From Thermoactinospora rubra (GTDB lineage Bacteria; Actinomycetota; Actinomycetes; Streptosporangiales; Streptosporangiaceae): a stretch of 64,000 nt of DNA. Position numbers and translations under genes: made by a program. The stretch lies in contig NZ_MSZZ01000051.1 in NCBI RefSeq assembly GCF_002093975.1, positions 1 through 64,000 on the forward strand. The letters run 5' to 3'. The notes beneath the pieces are model-generated. The model saw only the letters and a list, made by a program, of their open reading frames with translations. It was not told the origin of the DNA and did no database searches. This document shows positions 48,419 to 56,316 of the stretch, one piece after another; positions within the stretch are counted from its first letter, which is position 1; each line of letters opens with the position of its first letter.

Positions 48419-49579
48419 ATGCCGTACTACCGCGTCGTGGGCGAGGTGCCACGCAAACGCCACGTCCAGTTCCGGCGACCCGACGGAGGGCTGTACGCCG
48501 AGGAGCTCATGGGCGAGGAGGGCTTCTCCTCCGACTCCTCCCTCCTGTACCACCGCTATCTGCCGACCGCGATCGTCAAGGCCGAGGCCGCCGAGCCGCT
48601 GACCTCCGAGGCGCTGTCGCCCAACCTGCCGCTGTCCCCCCGCCACTTCCGCACCCAGGACCTGCCCACCGCCGGAGACCTCGTCAGCGGCCGGATGCTG
48701 CTGGCCGGCAACGGCGACGTCCGATTGTCGTACGCGACCACCGACCGGCCCAGCGAGCTGTACCGCAACTCCAAGGGCGACGAGTGCGTCTACATCCAGC
48801 GCGGCGCCGCCCGCTTCGAGTCGACCTACGGCGCGATGGACGTCCGCGAGGGCGACTACGTCGTGATCCCGACCGGCACGATCCACCGCTGGGTGCCCTC
48901 CGGCACGGTCAACGCCCTGGTCATCGAGGCCGCCGGGCACATCAGGCCGCCCCGGCGCTACCTGTCGCAGTACGGCCAGTTCCTGGAGCACGCCCCCTAC
49001 TGCGAGCGCGACCTGCGCGCGCCGAGCGAGCCGCTGATCGTCGAGGGCGAGGAGGTGCCGGTGCTGGTCCGCACCCGCGGCGGCCTCACCCGGCTCGTCT
49101 ACCGCCACCACCCCTTCGACGTGGTCGGCTGGGACGGCTGCCTGTACCCGTTCGCCTTCAACATCGAGGACTTCGAGCCGGTGGTGAAGAAGACCCACGC
49201 GCCGCCGCCCGTCCACCAGACCTTCGAGGGCCCGGGCTTCGTGGTCTGCTCCTTCATGCCGCGCCCGCTGGACTTCCACCCCGAGGCCGTGCCCATCCCC
49301 TACAACCACCACAACGTGGACTCCGACGAGTTCATGTTCTACGTGGGCGGCGACTACTCGGCGCGCAAGGGCTCGGGCATCGACGTCGGCTCCATCTCGC
49401 TGCACCCGGCGGGCTTCACGCACGGCCCGCAGCCGGGCGCCGTCGAGGCCGTCATCGAGGCCAAGGCCACCCACACCAGCGAGATGGCGGTCATGGTCGA
49501 CACCTTCCGCCCGCTCGACCTCGGCCAGGGCGCGCTGCAGTGCGAGGACCCCGGCTACGCCTGGACCTGGTCGCGATGA
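48419..49579 (+). CDS. hmgA: Homogentisate 1,2-dioxygenase
   Basis: 386 residues, cupin fold. Iron ligands: His and Glu in YNHHNVDSDEFMFYVGGDY and His in HPAGFTHGPQPG. It opens homogentisate to maleylacetoacetate in Tyr/Phe breakdown. ATG 48419 follows GGGAGG; the in-frame GTG at 48386 lies inside the operator and is rejected. The stop overlaps the next gene (ATGA). Confidence 0.93.
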   Translation: MPYYRVVGEVPRKRHVQFRRPDGGLYAEELMGEEGFSSDSSLLYHRYLPTAIVKAEAAEPLTSEALSPNLPLSPRHFRTQDLPTAGDLVSGRMLLAGNGDVRLSYATTDRPSELYRNSKGDECVYIQRGAARFESTYGAMDVREGDYVVIPTGTIHRWVPSGTVNALVIEAAGHIRPPRRYLSQYGQFLEHAPYCERDLRAPSEPLIVEGEEVPVLVRTRGGLTRLVYRHHPFDVVGWDGCLYPFAFNIEDFEPVVKKTHAPPPVHQTFEGPGFVVCSFMPRPLDFHPEAVPIPYNHHNVDSDEFMFYVGGDYSARKGSGIDVGSISLHPAGFTHGPQPGAVEAVIEAKATHTSEMAVMVDTFRPLDLGQGALQCEDPGYAWTWSR

Positions 49580-50355
49580 ACCCGCTGTTCGAACGGCTCG
49601 TCGACGACGCCGGACTGTTCCCTCCGACCTCGCTGCACATGGACGAGGCCCTGGCCCGCCACAGGCGCGACCAGGAGTCCGGCAACCCCGTCCTCACGCA
49701 CCGCTTCCTGTGCCCGGCCAGCCGCCTGGCCGGGCTGCGCCGCGAGAGCTTCGTCCCGGAGCGCATCGGGCTCATCGTGGACACCGAGGAGATCCCCGAC
49801 TTCAGCGACCTGCCGGTGGACTTCGTGGAGGTACGGCTCCCGCCGCACACCGGCCTCGCCGAGCACCTGGCCTCCGGCGACGTCGAGCGGACGCTGGCCA
49901 AGCTGCCCCCGCACGTGCGCCTGTTCGTCGAGGTGACCCCGGAGACGCACGTCGGCGGCCTGCCCGAGCGCGTCGGGCTCAAGGTCCGCTGCGGCGGCAT
50001 GACCCCCGACGCCTTCCCGCCCGCCGAGCACCTGGGCACGTTCATCAGGTACTGCGTCGACCACGACATCCCGTTCAAGGCCACCGCCGGGCTCCACCAC
50101 GCGGTGCGCCACTTCGACCCCTCGCTGGGCGTCGACAGGCACGGGTTCCTCAACCTCGTGCTGGGCGTCTGCGAGGCCGTCGAGCGGCGCGACCCGGTGC
50201 CGGCGCTGCGCTCGACCGACGTCGGCGGGCTGGTGCGGATGGCGCAGGCCGTACCGGAACAGACCGCCAAGCGGGCCCGCGACCTGCTGGTCAGCTACGG
50301 CTCCTGCAGCACCCACACACCGATCGAAGACCTGCGGACCCTGGGGATCCTATGA
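49576..50355 (+). CDS. Unknown protein of the homogentisate operon (candidate isomerase)
   Basis: 259 residues. No family I can name with a function. It reads as an alpha/beta, probably barrel protein: FERLVDDAGLFPPTSLHMDEAL, RIGLIVDTEEIPDFSDLP, VGLKVRCGGMTPDAFPPAEHLGTFIRYC, and DIPFKATAGLHHAVRHFDPS with Lys, His and His that look like an active site. ATGA overlaps on both sides tie it to hmgA and fahA. The step between them (maleylacetoacetate isomerase) has no classical gene here. Confidence 0.8.
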   Translation: MNPLFERLVDDAGLFPPTSLHMDEALARHRRDQESGNPVLTHRFLCPASRLAGLRRESFVPERIGLIVDTEEIPDFSDLPVDFVEVRLPPHTGLAEHLASGDVERTLAKLPPHVRLFVEVTPETHVGGLPERVGLKVRCGGMTPDAFPPAEHLGTFIRYCVDHDIPFKATAGLHHAVRHFDPSLGVDRHGFLNLVLGVCEAVERRDPVPALRSTDVGGLVRMAQAVPEQTAKRARDLLVSYGSCSTHTPIEDLRTLGIL

Positions 50356-51455
50356 CATTCGGGCTCGACAACCTGCCGTACGGCGTCTTCTCCAGGCCGG
50401 GCGAGCGGCCGAGGGTCGGGGTGCGGTTCGAGGACCGCGTCCTGGACCTCGCGCCCGCGCTGCACGACGAGGTGTTCGCCGCGCCGTCGCTGAACCCTTT
50501 CCTGGCGCGGGGCCGCACGGCCTGGCGCGGCGCCCGTGAGCTCATCCAGGAGAAGCTGTCCTCGTCGAGGTCGCTGGTGGAGCCGCACCTGATCCCGCTG
50601 GAGCAGGTGACCCTCCACATGCCCTTCGAGGTGGCCGACTACGTCGACTTCTACTGCTCCCTGGAGCACGCCTCCAACCTCGGCCGCATGTTCCGGCCCG
50701 ACTCCGAGCCGCTGCTGCCCAACTGGCGCCACCTGCCGGTCGGCTACCACGGCCGGGCCGGCACGGTGGTGGTGTCGGGCACGCCGATCCGGCGGCCGCA
50801 CGGGCAGCTGCGCGCCGGCGTCTTCGGGCCGAGCGCGAAGCTGGACATCGAGGCCGAGCTGGGCTTCGTCGTGGGCGTGCCGACCGAGCTCGGCTCCCCG
50901 GCCGGCGACTTCGAGGAGCACGTCTTCGGCGTGACGCTGGTCAACGACTGGAGCGCGCGCGACATCCAGGCCTGGGAGTACCAGCCGCTCGGGCCGTTCC
51001 TGGGCAAGTCGTTCGCCACGTCGATCTCGCCGTGGATCACCCCGCTGGAGGCGCTTCCGCGCATCCCCGGCCGCGCCCAGGACCCGGCGCCCCTGCCGTA
51101 CCTGGAGCGCAAGGCGGACTGGGGGCTGGACATCTCCGTCGTCGTCCAGCTCAACGGGCAGGTGATCTCCCGCCCGCCGTACTCGGCCATGTACTGGACG
51201 CCGGACCAGATGCTCGCCCACATGACCGTCAACGGCGCGTCGCTGCGCACGGGCGACCTGTTCGCCAGCGGGACGATCTCCGGGCCCGAGCCGGGCGAGC
51301 GCGGCTCGCTCATCGAGCTGACCTGGAACGGCGCCGAGCCGATCAAGCTCACCGACGGGTCGGTGCGGACCTTCCTGGAGGACGGGGACGTCGTGACGAT
51401 CTCGGCGACGGCGGGCGGCATCAGCCTCGGCGAGGTGTCCGGAAAGATCGTCTGA
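50352..51455 (+). CDS. fahA: Fumarylacetoacetase
   Basis: 367 residues, FAH fold (usual 400-430). Active-site parts: NWRHLPVGYHGRAGTVVVSG, metal ligands in FYCSLEHASN, LDIEAELGFVVG and VNDWSARDIQAWEYQPLGPFLGKSFATSISPW. It cleaves fumarylacetoacetate to fumarate and acetoacetate, the last step of Tyr breakdown. Starts in ATGA overlap with the preceding gene. Confidence 0.93.
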   Translation: MTFGLDNLPYGVFSRPGERPRVGVRFEDRVLDLAPALHDEVFAAPSLNPFLARGRTAWRGARELIQEKLSSSRSLVEPHLIPLEQVTLHMPFEVADYVDFYCSLEHASNLGRMFRPDSEPLLPNWRHLPVGYHGRAGTVVVSGTPIRRPHGQLRAGVFGPSAKLDIEAELGFVVGVPTELGSPAGDFEEHVFGVTLVNDWSARDIQAWEYQPLGPFLGKSFATSISPWITPLEALPRIPGRAQDPAPLPYLERKADWGLDISVVVQLNGQVISRPPYSAMYWTPDQMLAHMTVNGASLRTGDLFASGTISGPEPGERGSLIELTWNGAEPIKLTDGSVRTFLEDGDVVTISATAGGISLGEVSGKIV

Positions 51456-51566
51456 CCTACCCGGCGCGCTCCACGCCTCGCCGTAACCAGCCGCGAGGAA
51501 TACCGTGGGAAGAGGGGGAACCGGATCGAGCCACCGGCCCGTTGACCCCTTCAGGAGGGCCGCAGC

Positions 51567-51998
51567 ATGGATGAATGGGTCATCTGGATCGTCCTCGCCG
51601 TCGTCCTGGGCATCGCCGAGATCTTCACGCTCACCGCGGCCCTCGGCCTGCTGGGCGGCGCCGCCCTGCTGACCGCCGCCGCGGCCGCCATCGGCCTGCC
51701 CATCCCCCTGCAACTCCTCGTGTTCGCCCTGTCCTCGGCGGCCGGGCTCGTGGTCGTCCGGCCCATCGCCATGCGCCACATCCGCCAGCCGCCGATCCAG
51801 CGCTTCGGCGTCGAGGCGCTCGTCGGCAAGCCCGCCTACGTCGTCCGGGAGGTCACCGCGCACGACGGCCGGGTCCGCATCGGGGGCGAGGAGTGGTCGG
51901 CGCGTGCCTACGACGAGACGCTGGTGATCCCGCCGGGCACGACCGTCGACGTCATCGAGATCGAGGGCGCCACCGCCCTCGTCTACCCACGGGAGTAA
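51567..51998 (+). CDS. NfeD-family membrane protein
   Basis: 143 residues. Two to three N-terminal helices (WIVLAVVLGIAEIFTLTAALGLLGGAALLTAAAAAIGLP), then the OB-fold domain: GVEALVGKPAYVVREVTAHDGRVRIGGEEWSARAYDETLVIPPGTTVDVIEIEGATALV. NfeD proteins pair with SPFH/slipin proteins at the membrane. Its SPFH partner lies 1.47 kb downstream, beyond a TnpB element. GGAGGGCCGCAGC precedes the ATG. Confidence 0.92.
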   Translation: MDEWVIWIVLAVVLGIAEIFTLTAALGLLGGAALLTAAAAAIGLPIPLQLLVFALSSAAGLVVVRPIAMRHIRQPPIQRFGVEALVGKPAYVVREVTAHDGRVRIGGEEWSARAYDETLVIPPGTTVDVIEIEGATALVYPRE

Positions 51999-52000
51999 GC

Positions 52001-52200
52001 ATGTGACTCCTCCGCTCTCTGAAGGGAGCGGCTTCTCGCTAAGCCGCTTCCGCAGCCTGGCGAAGGGCAAGCCCTGCCCTGAGAATGTTCGTGGCCGCGT
52101 TGACGTCGGCGTGCGCGGCATGCCCGCACGCCGTACAGGCGAAGGCGGCTTGGGTGAGGCGGTTCTCCGCAGCGCAATGCCCGCAGCGGGCACACGTGCG
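52001..52200 (-). ncRNA. Predicted TnpB right-end (omega/re) RNA
   Basis: TnpB proteins use an RNA from the 3' end of their gene and the element's right end. Here CCGCTC (52012-52017) pairs with GAGCGG (52026-52031), and AGCGGCTT (52027-52034) pairs with AAGCCGCT (52041-52048), the second stem spanning the tnpB stop. The shared GAGCGG arm would allow alternative stems or a pseudoknot. The guide would start just past 52001 on the minus strand (GCTTACTCCCG), inside the nfeD end. The 5' limit is a guess. Confidence 0.45.
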
Positions 52201-53223
52201 GGAGGTGTTGCGGGGCTCGACTGCGATCAGCTCGCGACCGGCGCTTTCAGCCTTGTGCGCGAGGATCGTCAGGAACACCCCCCAACCCGCGTCCAGGATC
52301 GAGCGGTTGAGGCCGGATTTAGCGGCGACGTTGCGGCCCGGGGCCTCGATCGTGCCGGACGCCGACCGGGTCATGTTCGCGATCTTCAGGTCCTCGTGCA
52401 CGATCAGGTCGTAGGCGCGCACCAGCGCCAGCGCCGTCTTGTGCGCCCCGTCGAGCCGCTGGCGGCGCACCTTGGCGTGCAGCGCGGCGACGCGGGCCAC
52501 CGCCTTGCGGCGGCGCGTCGAGCCGCGCTTCTTCCGGGCCAGGTCGCGCTGCGCGGTCGCGAGCCGGTCGGCGGCGACGGCGAGGTGGCGCGGGTTGGCC
52601 AGGTGCTCACCGTCGCCGGTGGTGACCAGCCAGGCCACCCCCATGTCGATCCCGGCGACCGCGCCGGTGGCGGGCAGCGGGTTGGCGGGCACGTCATCGC
52701 AGGACAGGATCACATACCAGCGGGAGCCCTCCCGCTTGACGCTGATCGTCTTCACCGTGCCGCGCACCGGCCGGTGCTGGTGCACGCGCACGTGGCCGAT
52801 GCCCTGCAACCGCATGAACGTCGCGGTCGGGTGCTGCGGCTGGGAGTCCCACCGGCAGCCGTCGCCGTCCTTGGGCCAGGTAACGGTGTCGAACCAGCCC
52901 CGCCCCTTGAACCGGGGGAATCCCGGCGTGCGGCCCTCGCGGACCCGCGTGAAGAACGCGGCGAACGCCTTGTCCAATCGTCGCAGGGTGGCCTGCTGGG
53001 AGGAGAACGACCAGCGGCCCTGACCTTCTGGGTCGTCGGCGCGGATGTGCTTCAACTCCCCGGACTGGTCGCCGTAGGTGATGCTCACGCCCGCCATGCG
53101 GTAGGCGGTACGGCGGTGCTCCAGGGCGGCGTTGTACAGGGCGCGGTGGTCATCCAGGCACGCGGTCAGCGCGACAACCTGGCGGGCGGTGGGGCGCAGC
53201 AAGAACTTGCAGGACCGCCTCAC
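52039..53223 (-). CDS. tnpB: RNA-guided endonuclease TnpB
   Basis: 394 residues, full length. RuvC residues are intact: Asp193 (AGIDMGVAW), Glu277 (IVHEDLKI) and Asp373 (HADVNAATNIL). The zinc finger has Cys344/347 and Cys363/366. The N-terminal wedge domain RRSCKFLLRPTARQVVALTACL is standard. It should cut DNA guided by the right-end RNA. GTG overlaps the stop of the RHH gene (GTGA). All catalytic residues are present, so it may be active. Confidence 0.93.
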   Translation of the reverse strand: MRRSCKFLLRPTARQVVALTACLDDHRALYNAALEHRRTAYRMAGVSITYGDQSGELKHIRADDPEGQGRWSFSSQQATLRRLDKAFAAFFTRVREGRTPGFPRFKGRGWFDTVTWPKDGDGCRWDSQPQHPTATFMRLQGIGHVRVHQHRPVRGTVKTISVKREGSRWYVILSCDDVPANPLPATGAVAGIDMGVAWLVTTGDGEHLANPRHLAVAADRLATAQRDLARKKRGSTRRRKAVARVAALHAKVRRQRLDGAHKTALALVRAYDLIVHEDLKIANMTRSASGTIEAPGRNVAAKSGLNRSILDAGWGVFLTILAHKAESAGRELIAVEPRNTSRTCARCGHCAAENRLTQAAFACTACGHAAHADVNAATNILRAGLALRQAAEAA

Positions 53224-53378
53224 CGCTTCCCCTGTTCCGTGCGCAGGGCCTCACCGAGGAGCACGCACGCGGCGGCGTTGATCGAGATGCCGGTCTGTGC
53301 GGCGTACTCCTCGATCTGGCGCTTCAACTCCGGCGGGACGCGAAGGTTCAGCGACTCGCGGGGCGCTCCCCTCACCAC
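53220..53378 (-). CDS. Ribbon-helix-helix (Arc/HicB-like) protein coupled to tnpB
   Basis: 52 residues from GTG 53378 (TTG 53402 is in frame). RESLNLRVPPELKRQIEEYAAQTGISINAAACVLLGEALR is a ribbon-helix-helix DNA-binding fold: one strand, then two helices. A -10-like TAGCAT ends 7 bases before GTG 53378, which suggests a leaderless message. It overlaps tnpB by 4 bases and probably controls its transcription. A toxin-antitoxin role is less likely since no toxin is present. Confidence 0.75.
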   Translation of the reverse strand: MVRGAPRESLNLRVPPELKRQIEEYAAQTGISINAAACVLLGEALRTEQGKR

Positions 53379-53417
53379 AACCAAAATGCTACCACAATGC
53401 AACCTTGAAAGGAGGGA

Positions 53418-53460
53418 GCGCGGATTCCTCGCCAGCTGAAGCAGGCGATCCCCTCCGCGC
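53418..53460. repeat. Left-end nested hairpin of the tnpB element
   Basis: GCGCGGA (53418-53424) pairs with TCCGCGC (53454-53460); inside it TCGCC (53429-53433) pairs with GGCGA (53444-53448). It lies 8 bases before the SPFH start and next to the RHH promoter. It has the form of an IS605-type end hairpin. Confidence 0.55.
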
Positions 53461-53467
53461 GAATCTG

Positions 53468-54541
53468 ATGGATCCCCTGCTCATCGTCGGGACGTTGATC
53501 ATCCTGTTCGCGGTGTTCACCGTGCTGCGCGCCGTACGGATCGTGCCGCAGGCCAGGGCACGCAACGTCGAGCGGCTCGGGCGCTACCACCGCACGCTCA
53601 AGCCCGGACTCAACTTCGTGATCCCCTACATCGACCGCGTCTACCCGATGATCGACCTGCGTGAGCAGGTGGTGTCCTTCCGCCCGCAACCGGTCATCAC
53701 CGAGGACAACCTCGTCGTCGAGATCGACACGGTGCTCTACTTCCAGGTCACCGACCCGCGCGCGGCCGCGTACGAGATCGCCAACTACATCCAGGCGGTG
53801 GAGCAGCTGACGGTCACGACGCTGCGGAACGTCGTCGGCTCCATGGACCTGGAGAAGACGCTCACCTCGCGCGACACGATCAACAGCCAGCTGCGCGGGG
53901 TGCTGGACGAGGCGACCGGCAAGTGGGGGCTGCGCGTCAACCGCGTCGAGATCAAGGCCATCGACCCGCCCAAGACCATCAAGGACGCGATGGAGAAGCA
54001 GATGCGGGCCGAGCGGGACAAGCGCGCGGCGATCCTCACCGCCGAGGGACAGCGCCAGTCGGCGATCCTGACCGCCGAGGGCGAGAAGCAGGCGCGGGTG
54101 CTGCGGGCCGAGGGCGCACGCGCCGCGGCCATCCTGGAGGCGGAGGGCCAGGCCCGGGCGATCGACCAGGTGTTCCAGGCGGTGCACCGCAACGACCCGG
54201 ATCCCAAGCTGCTGGCCTACCAGTACCTCCAGGCCCTGCCGCAGCTGGCCAACGGTCCCGGCAACACGGTCTGGGTCATCCCGAGCGAGGTCACCACGGC
54301 GTTGCAGGGGGTGTCGAAGGCCTTCACCGAGGCTCTGCCCCGGTCGGCGGCCACCCGGGAGGGGGACGGCGAGTCGTCGGCCGTGGACGAGGACGTCGAG
54401 GAGGCCAAGTCGGCCGCGGCCGAGGCGGTCGCGGACGCGCAGCAGGCCGAGACGGGTCCCCGCCAGCTGACCACCGCGGTCCCCGAGCCGTCTCCGCTTC
54501 CCGACCTGGAGCGCGAACGCCGTCAGGCCGAGCGGCCGTAG
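53468..54541 (+). CDS. SPFH/band-7 (slipin-like) membrane protein
   Basis: 357 residues. One N-terminal helix (LLIVGTLIILFAVFTVLRAV), the PHB domain (RNVERLGRYHRTLKPGLNFVIPYIDRVYPMIDLREQVV, LYFQVTDPRAAAYEIANY), then a coiled coil with the repeat AEGQRQSAILTAEGEKQARVLRAEG and an acidic disordered tail. It forms membrane microdomain scaffolds with NfeD. No ribosome site is present within 20 bases of the ATG, because the tnpB element has been inserted there. Confidence 0.92.
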   Translation: MDPLLIVGTLIILFAVFTVLRAVRIVPQARARNVERLGRYHRTLKPGLNFVIPYIDRVYPMIDLREQVVSFRPQPVITEDNLVVEIDTVLYFQVTDPRAAAYEIANYIQAVEQLTVTTLRNVVGSMDLEKTLTSRDTINSQLRGVLDEATGKWGLRVNRVEIKAIDPPKTIKDAMEKQMRAERDKRAAILTAEGQRQSAILTAEGEKQARVLRAEGARAAAILEAEGQARAIDQVFQAVHRNDPDPKLLAYQYLQALPQLANGPGNTVWVIPSEVTTALQGVSKAFTEALPRSAATREGDGESSAVDEDVEEAKSAAAEAVADAQQAETGPRQLTTAVPEPSPLPDLERERRQAERP

Positions 54542-54706
54542 GGCTCCGCACCGGCCCGCTGCGCCCCATCTGGGAACCGCCGTTGCCGGCGTGGCCGGAA
54601 CCCTGGAACCAGAGCCCCGTCGGCCTCGACGAGGTGCCGGCGCCGCGAGAGACGACGAGCGAGCGCCGCGCGGCCTGAGCGAACCGTCGCCGATCCGTCG
54701 TGGCAA

Positions 54707-54736
54707 GCAGGCCGCGTCACCGGTGTCGCGGCCTGC
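54707..54736. terminator. Bidirectional terminator between SPFH and LGFP genes
   Basis: GCAGGCCGCG (54707-54716) pairs with CGCGGCCTGC (54727-54736), a perfect 10-bp stem with a 10-nt loop that contains ACCGGT. It lies between convergent genes. The 165 bases before it (54542-54706) hold no convincing gene. Confidence 0.68.
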
Positions 54737-54760
54737 CGTACCTCACAGGTGAGGCCCCGG

Positions 54761-55375
54761 TCAGTACTTGTAGACCACCGGGATGCCCCACGGGCCGCAG
54801 TCGGAGCTGAACGTGCCGCGGTCGCAGCCCTGGACGGAGAAGTGCCAGGTGTCGGTCGCCCTGCCGTGGCTGACGGTGTCGTCGAAGTCGACCCGCGGGT
54901 TGGCGGAGATAAGGAACTGGCCGCTCCACGGGGTCAGGCGCTTGACCTTCACCTGGGTGGTCTTGTTGCCGAGGTGCGGGTCCTTGCTCCAGCGGACGTT
55001 GAAGAAGTCCCAGTCGCGTCCCAGACCGCTCCACTTGAAGACCATGGTCCGGTCCTTCTTGAAGACGCGCAGCAGGGTGCCGCCTCCCAGGTTGGGCGAC
55101 CAGACGATCTTGCCGTTCTGGAAGCGCTGCCACGACCCCTGCTTGTCGGGGTAGCCGTACTCCTTGGTGACCGGGCAGCCGTAGACGCTGGTGCGCCCGC
55201 CGTTGGACCGCCACAGGCCGCCGACGAGGCTGCCCTCCGGCGCGACCAGCGACGGGTCACAGGCCGCCGACGTCGCAGTGGTGGCAGTGGCGGCGGCCTG
55301 CGCGCCGGCGGGAGCCAGAGCGAGGGCTCCGGCGGCGACCGCCGCGGCGGCCAGCAGAGTGCGAGTGGTGGACAT
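54761..55375 (-). CDS. Secreted protein with an LGFP-like repeat
   Basis: 204 residues. Signal peptide ending near AGAQA. Residues about 35-85 hold an LGFP-like unit: CPVTKEYGYPDKQGSWQRFQ and GKIVWSPNLGGG. The C-terminal part (FKWSGLGRDWDFFNVRWSKD, KRLTPWSGQF, VQGCDRGTFSSDCGPWGIP) is Trp-rich and ends with a Cys pair; I do not know this domain. LGFP units occur in wall-associated proteins of actinobacteria. AGGAGC precedes ATG 55375. It is a close paralogue of the next gene. Confidence 0.85.
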   Translation of the reverse strand: MSTTRTLLAAAAVAAGALALAPAGAQAAATATTATSAACDPSLVAPEGSLVGGLWRSNGGRTSVYGCPVTKEYGYPDKQGSWQRFQNGKIVWSPNLGGGTLLRVFKKDRTMVFKWSGLGRDWDFFNVRWSKDPHLGNKTTQVKVKRLTPWSGQFLISANPRVDFDDTVSHGRATDTWHFSVQGCDRGTFSSDCGPWGIPVVYKY

Positions 55376-55392
55376 GGTGCTCCTCATAGCGG

Positions 55393-56008
55393 TCAGTGGC
55401 TCATCGTGACGGACGTCGGGATGCTCCACGGACCGCAGTCGGAGCTGAACGTTCCCCGGTCGCAACCTTGGACGACGAAGGCGAACTTGTTGGTCTCGTG
55501 GCCGTTGGTGGTCGTGCCGACGCCGTCCTTGACGTAGGGCGACATGCTGTACTGGCCGCTCCACGGGGTCAGGCGCTTGACCTGCACCTGGGTGGCCCGG
55601 CCACCGTCCTTGCTCCAGCGGACGTTGAAGAAGTCCCAGTCGCGTCCCAGGCCGCTCCACTTGAAGACGACGCGGTTGCCGTCGGCGAAGGCCCGCACCA
55701 GCGCGTTGCCTCCCAGGTTGGGCGACCAGACGATCTTGCCGTTCTGGAAGCGACGACCCCTGCTTGTCGGGGTAGCCGTACTCCTTGGTGACCGGGCAAC
55801 GGTAGACGCTGTTCTGCCCGCCGTTGGACCGCCACAGGCCGCCGACGAGGCTGCCCTCCGGCGCGACCAACGACGGGTCACAGGCGGCCGACGTCGCCGT
55901 CGCGGTGGTGGGAGTGGCCTGGGCGGCGGCGGGAGCCAGGACGGCGATCCCCCCGGCTATCGCGGCTGCCGCGGCGAGGCTGAAGACTGAACGTGATGTG
56001 CGGCCCAC
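55393..56008 (-). pseudogene. Paralogue of the LGFP-like protein broken by a 5-nt deletion
   Basis: GTG 56008 (AAGGA upstream) opens a signal peptide (RSVFSLAAAAAIAGGIAVLAPAAAQA) and the same CDPSLVAPEGSLVGGLWRSNGG and CPVTKEYGYPDKQGS as its neighbour. After base 55753 the frame is lost: the neighbour has CTGCC between GAAGCG and ACGACCCC, and this copy lacks those five bases. Downstream, in another frame, FQNGKIVWSPNLGGNALVRA to the end SVTMSH is intact. With the five bases it would be about 206 residues. Tandem duplication, then decay; a sequencing error is possible. Confidence 0.82.
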
Positions 56009-56108
56009 GGGGTGGTCCTTTCTGAGGGGCCGGTTGGACCGTCCCTGTCTACGCCCCACCCCTTTCACGTCGGCTGACGCGACTTGACGCACGGTTGACA
56101 ACGGCTGT

Positions 56109-56144
56109 CCGGTCCTGCTCGGAGGAGCGCCCGAGCAGGACCGG
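56109..56144. terminator. Strong hairpin terminator
   Basis: CCGGTCCTGCTCGG (56109-56122) pairs perfectly over 14 bp with CCGAGCAGGACCGG (56131-56144), 8-nt loop. It lies after the sugar-transport operon and the RNHCP relic and before the LGFP pseudogene. The bases 56009-56108 show no gene. Confidence 0.7.
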
Positions 56145-56149
56145 CGTCG

Positions 56150-56290
56150 TCACATGAGCCGGATCACCTCATCCGGCTCGTCGTCGTCCGCGACGCGGTT
56201 GCGCCTGACGAACCCGCACGCCAGCACCGGTGAACGAGCATGAAGCCCTTCGCCGGGTGGTGCTCCATCGCCACGGCGCGTCGGCCTTCC
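56150..56290 (-). pseudogene. Relic of an RNHCP-domain protein
   Basis: One frame reads AMEHHPAKGFMLVHRC and, after one lost base, the next reads LACGFVRRNRVADDDEPDEVIRLM then stop. RNHCP proteins end with a pattern VHRCxxCGxxxxNRxAxDD, which matches. The N-terminal half with the RNHCP motif is not found. A short, frameshifted remnant of a zinc-ribbon-like protein. Confidence 0.55.
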
Positions 56291-56316
56291 TTCCCAGGAT
56301 CTTCCAGGGTGATCCG

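Larger units (their letters stand above)
52001..53467 (-). mobile_element. IS605/IS1341-type element carrying RHH and tnpB, no transposase
   Basis: The 1,467 bases between the nfeD stop and the SPFH start hold only an RHH gene and tnpB on the minus strand, with hairpins at both ends (52012-52048 and 53418-53460). No TnpA gene is present. Removing 52001-53467 (or 52004-53470; ATG stands at both edges) would join GGGAGTAAGC to ATGGATCCC, giving the SPFH gene a normal ribosome site. Ends are inferred from this. Confidence 0.68.

Noticed and set aside
53220..53402. Toxin-antitoxin pair
   Set aside because: The RHH protein looks like an antitoxin, but the adjacent gene is tnpB and no toxin frame is present.
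54542..54706. Possible short gene after the SPFH gene (an open frame continues to 54678)
   Set aside because: It has no start of its own and no ribosome site; it is the tail of a shadow frame over the SPFH gene.
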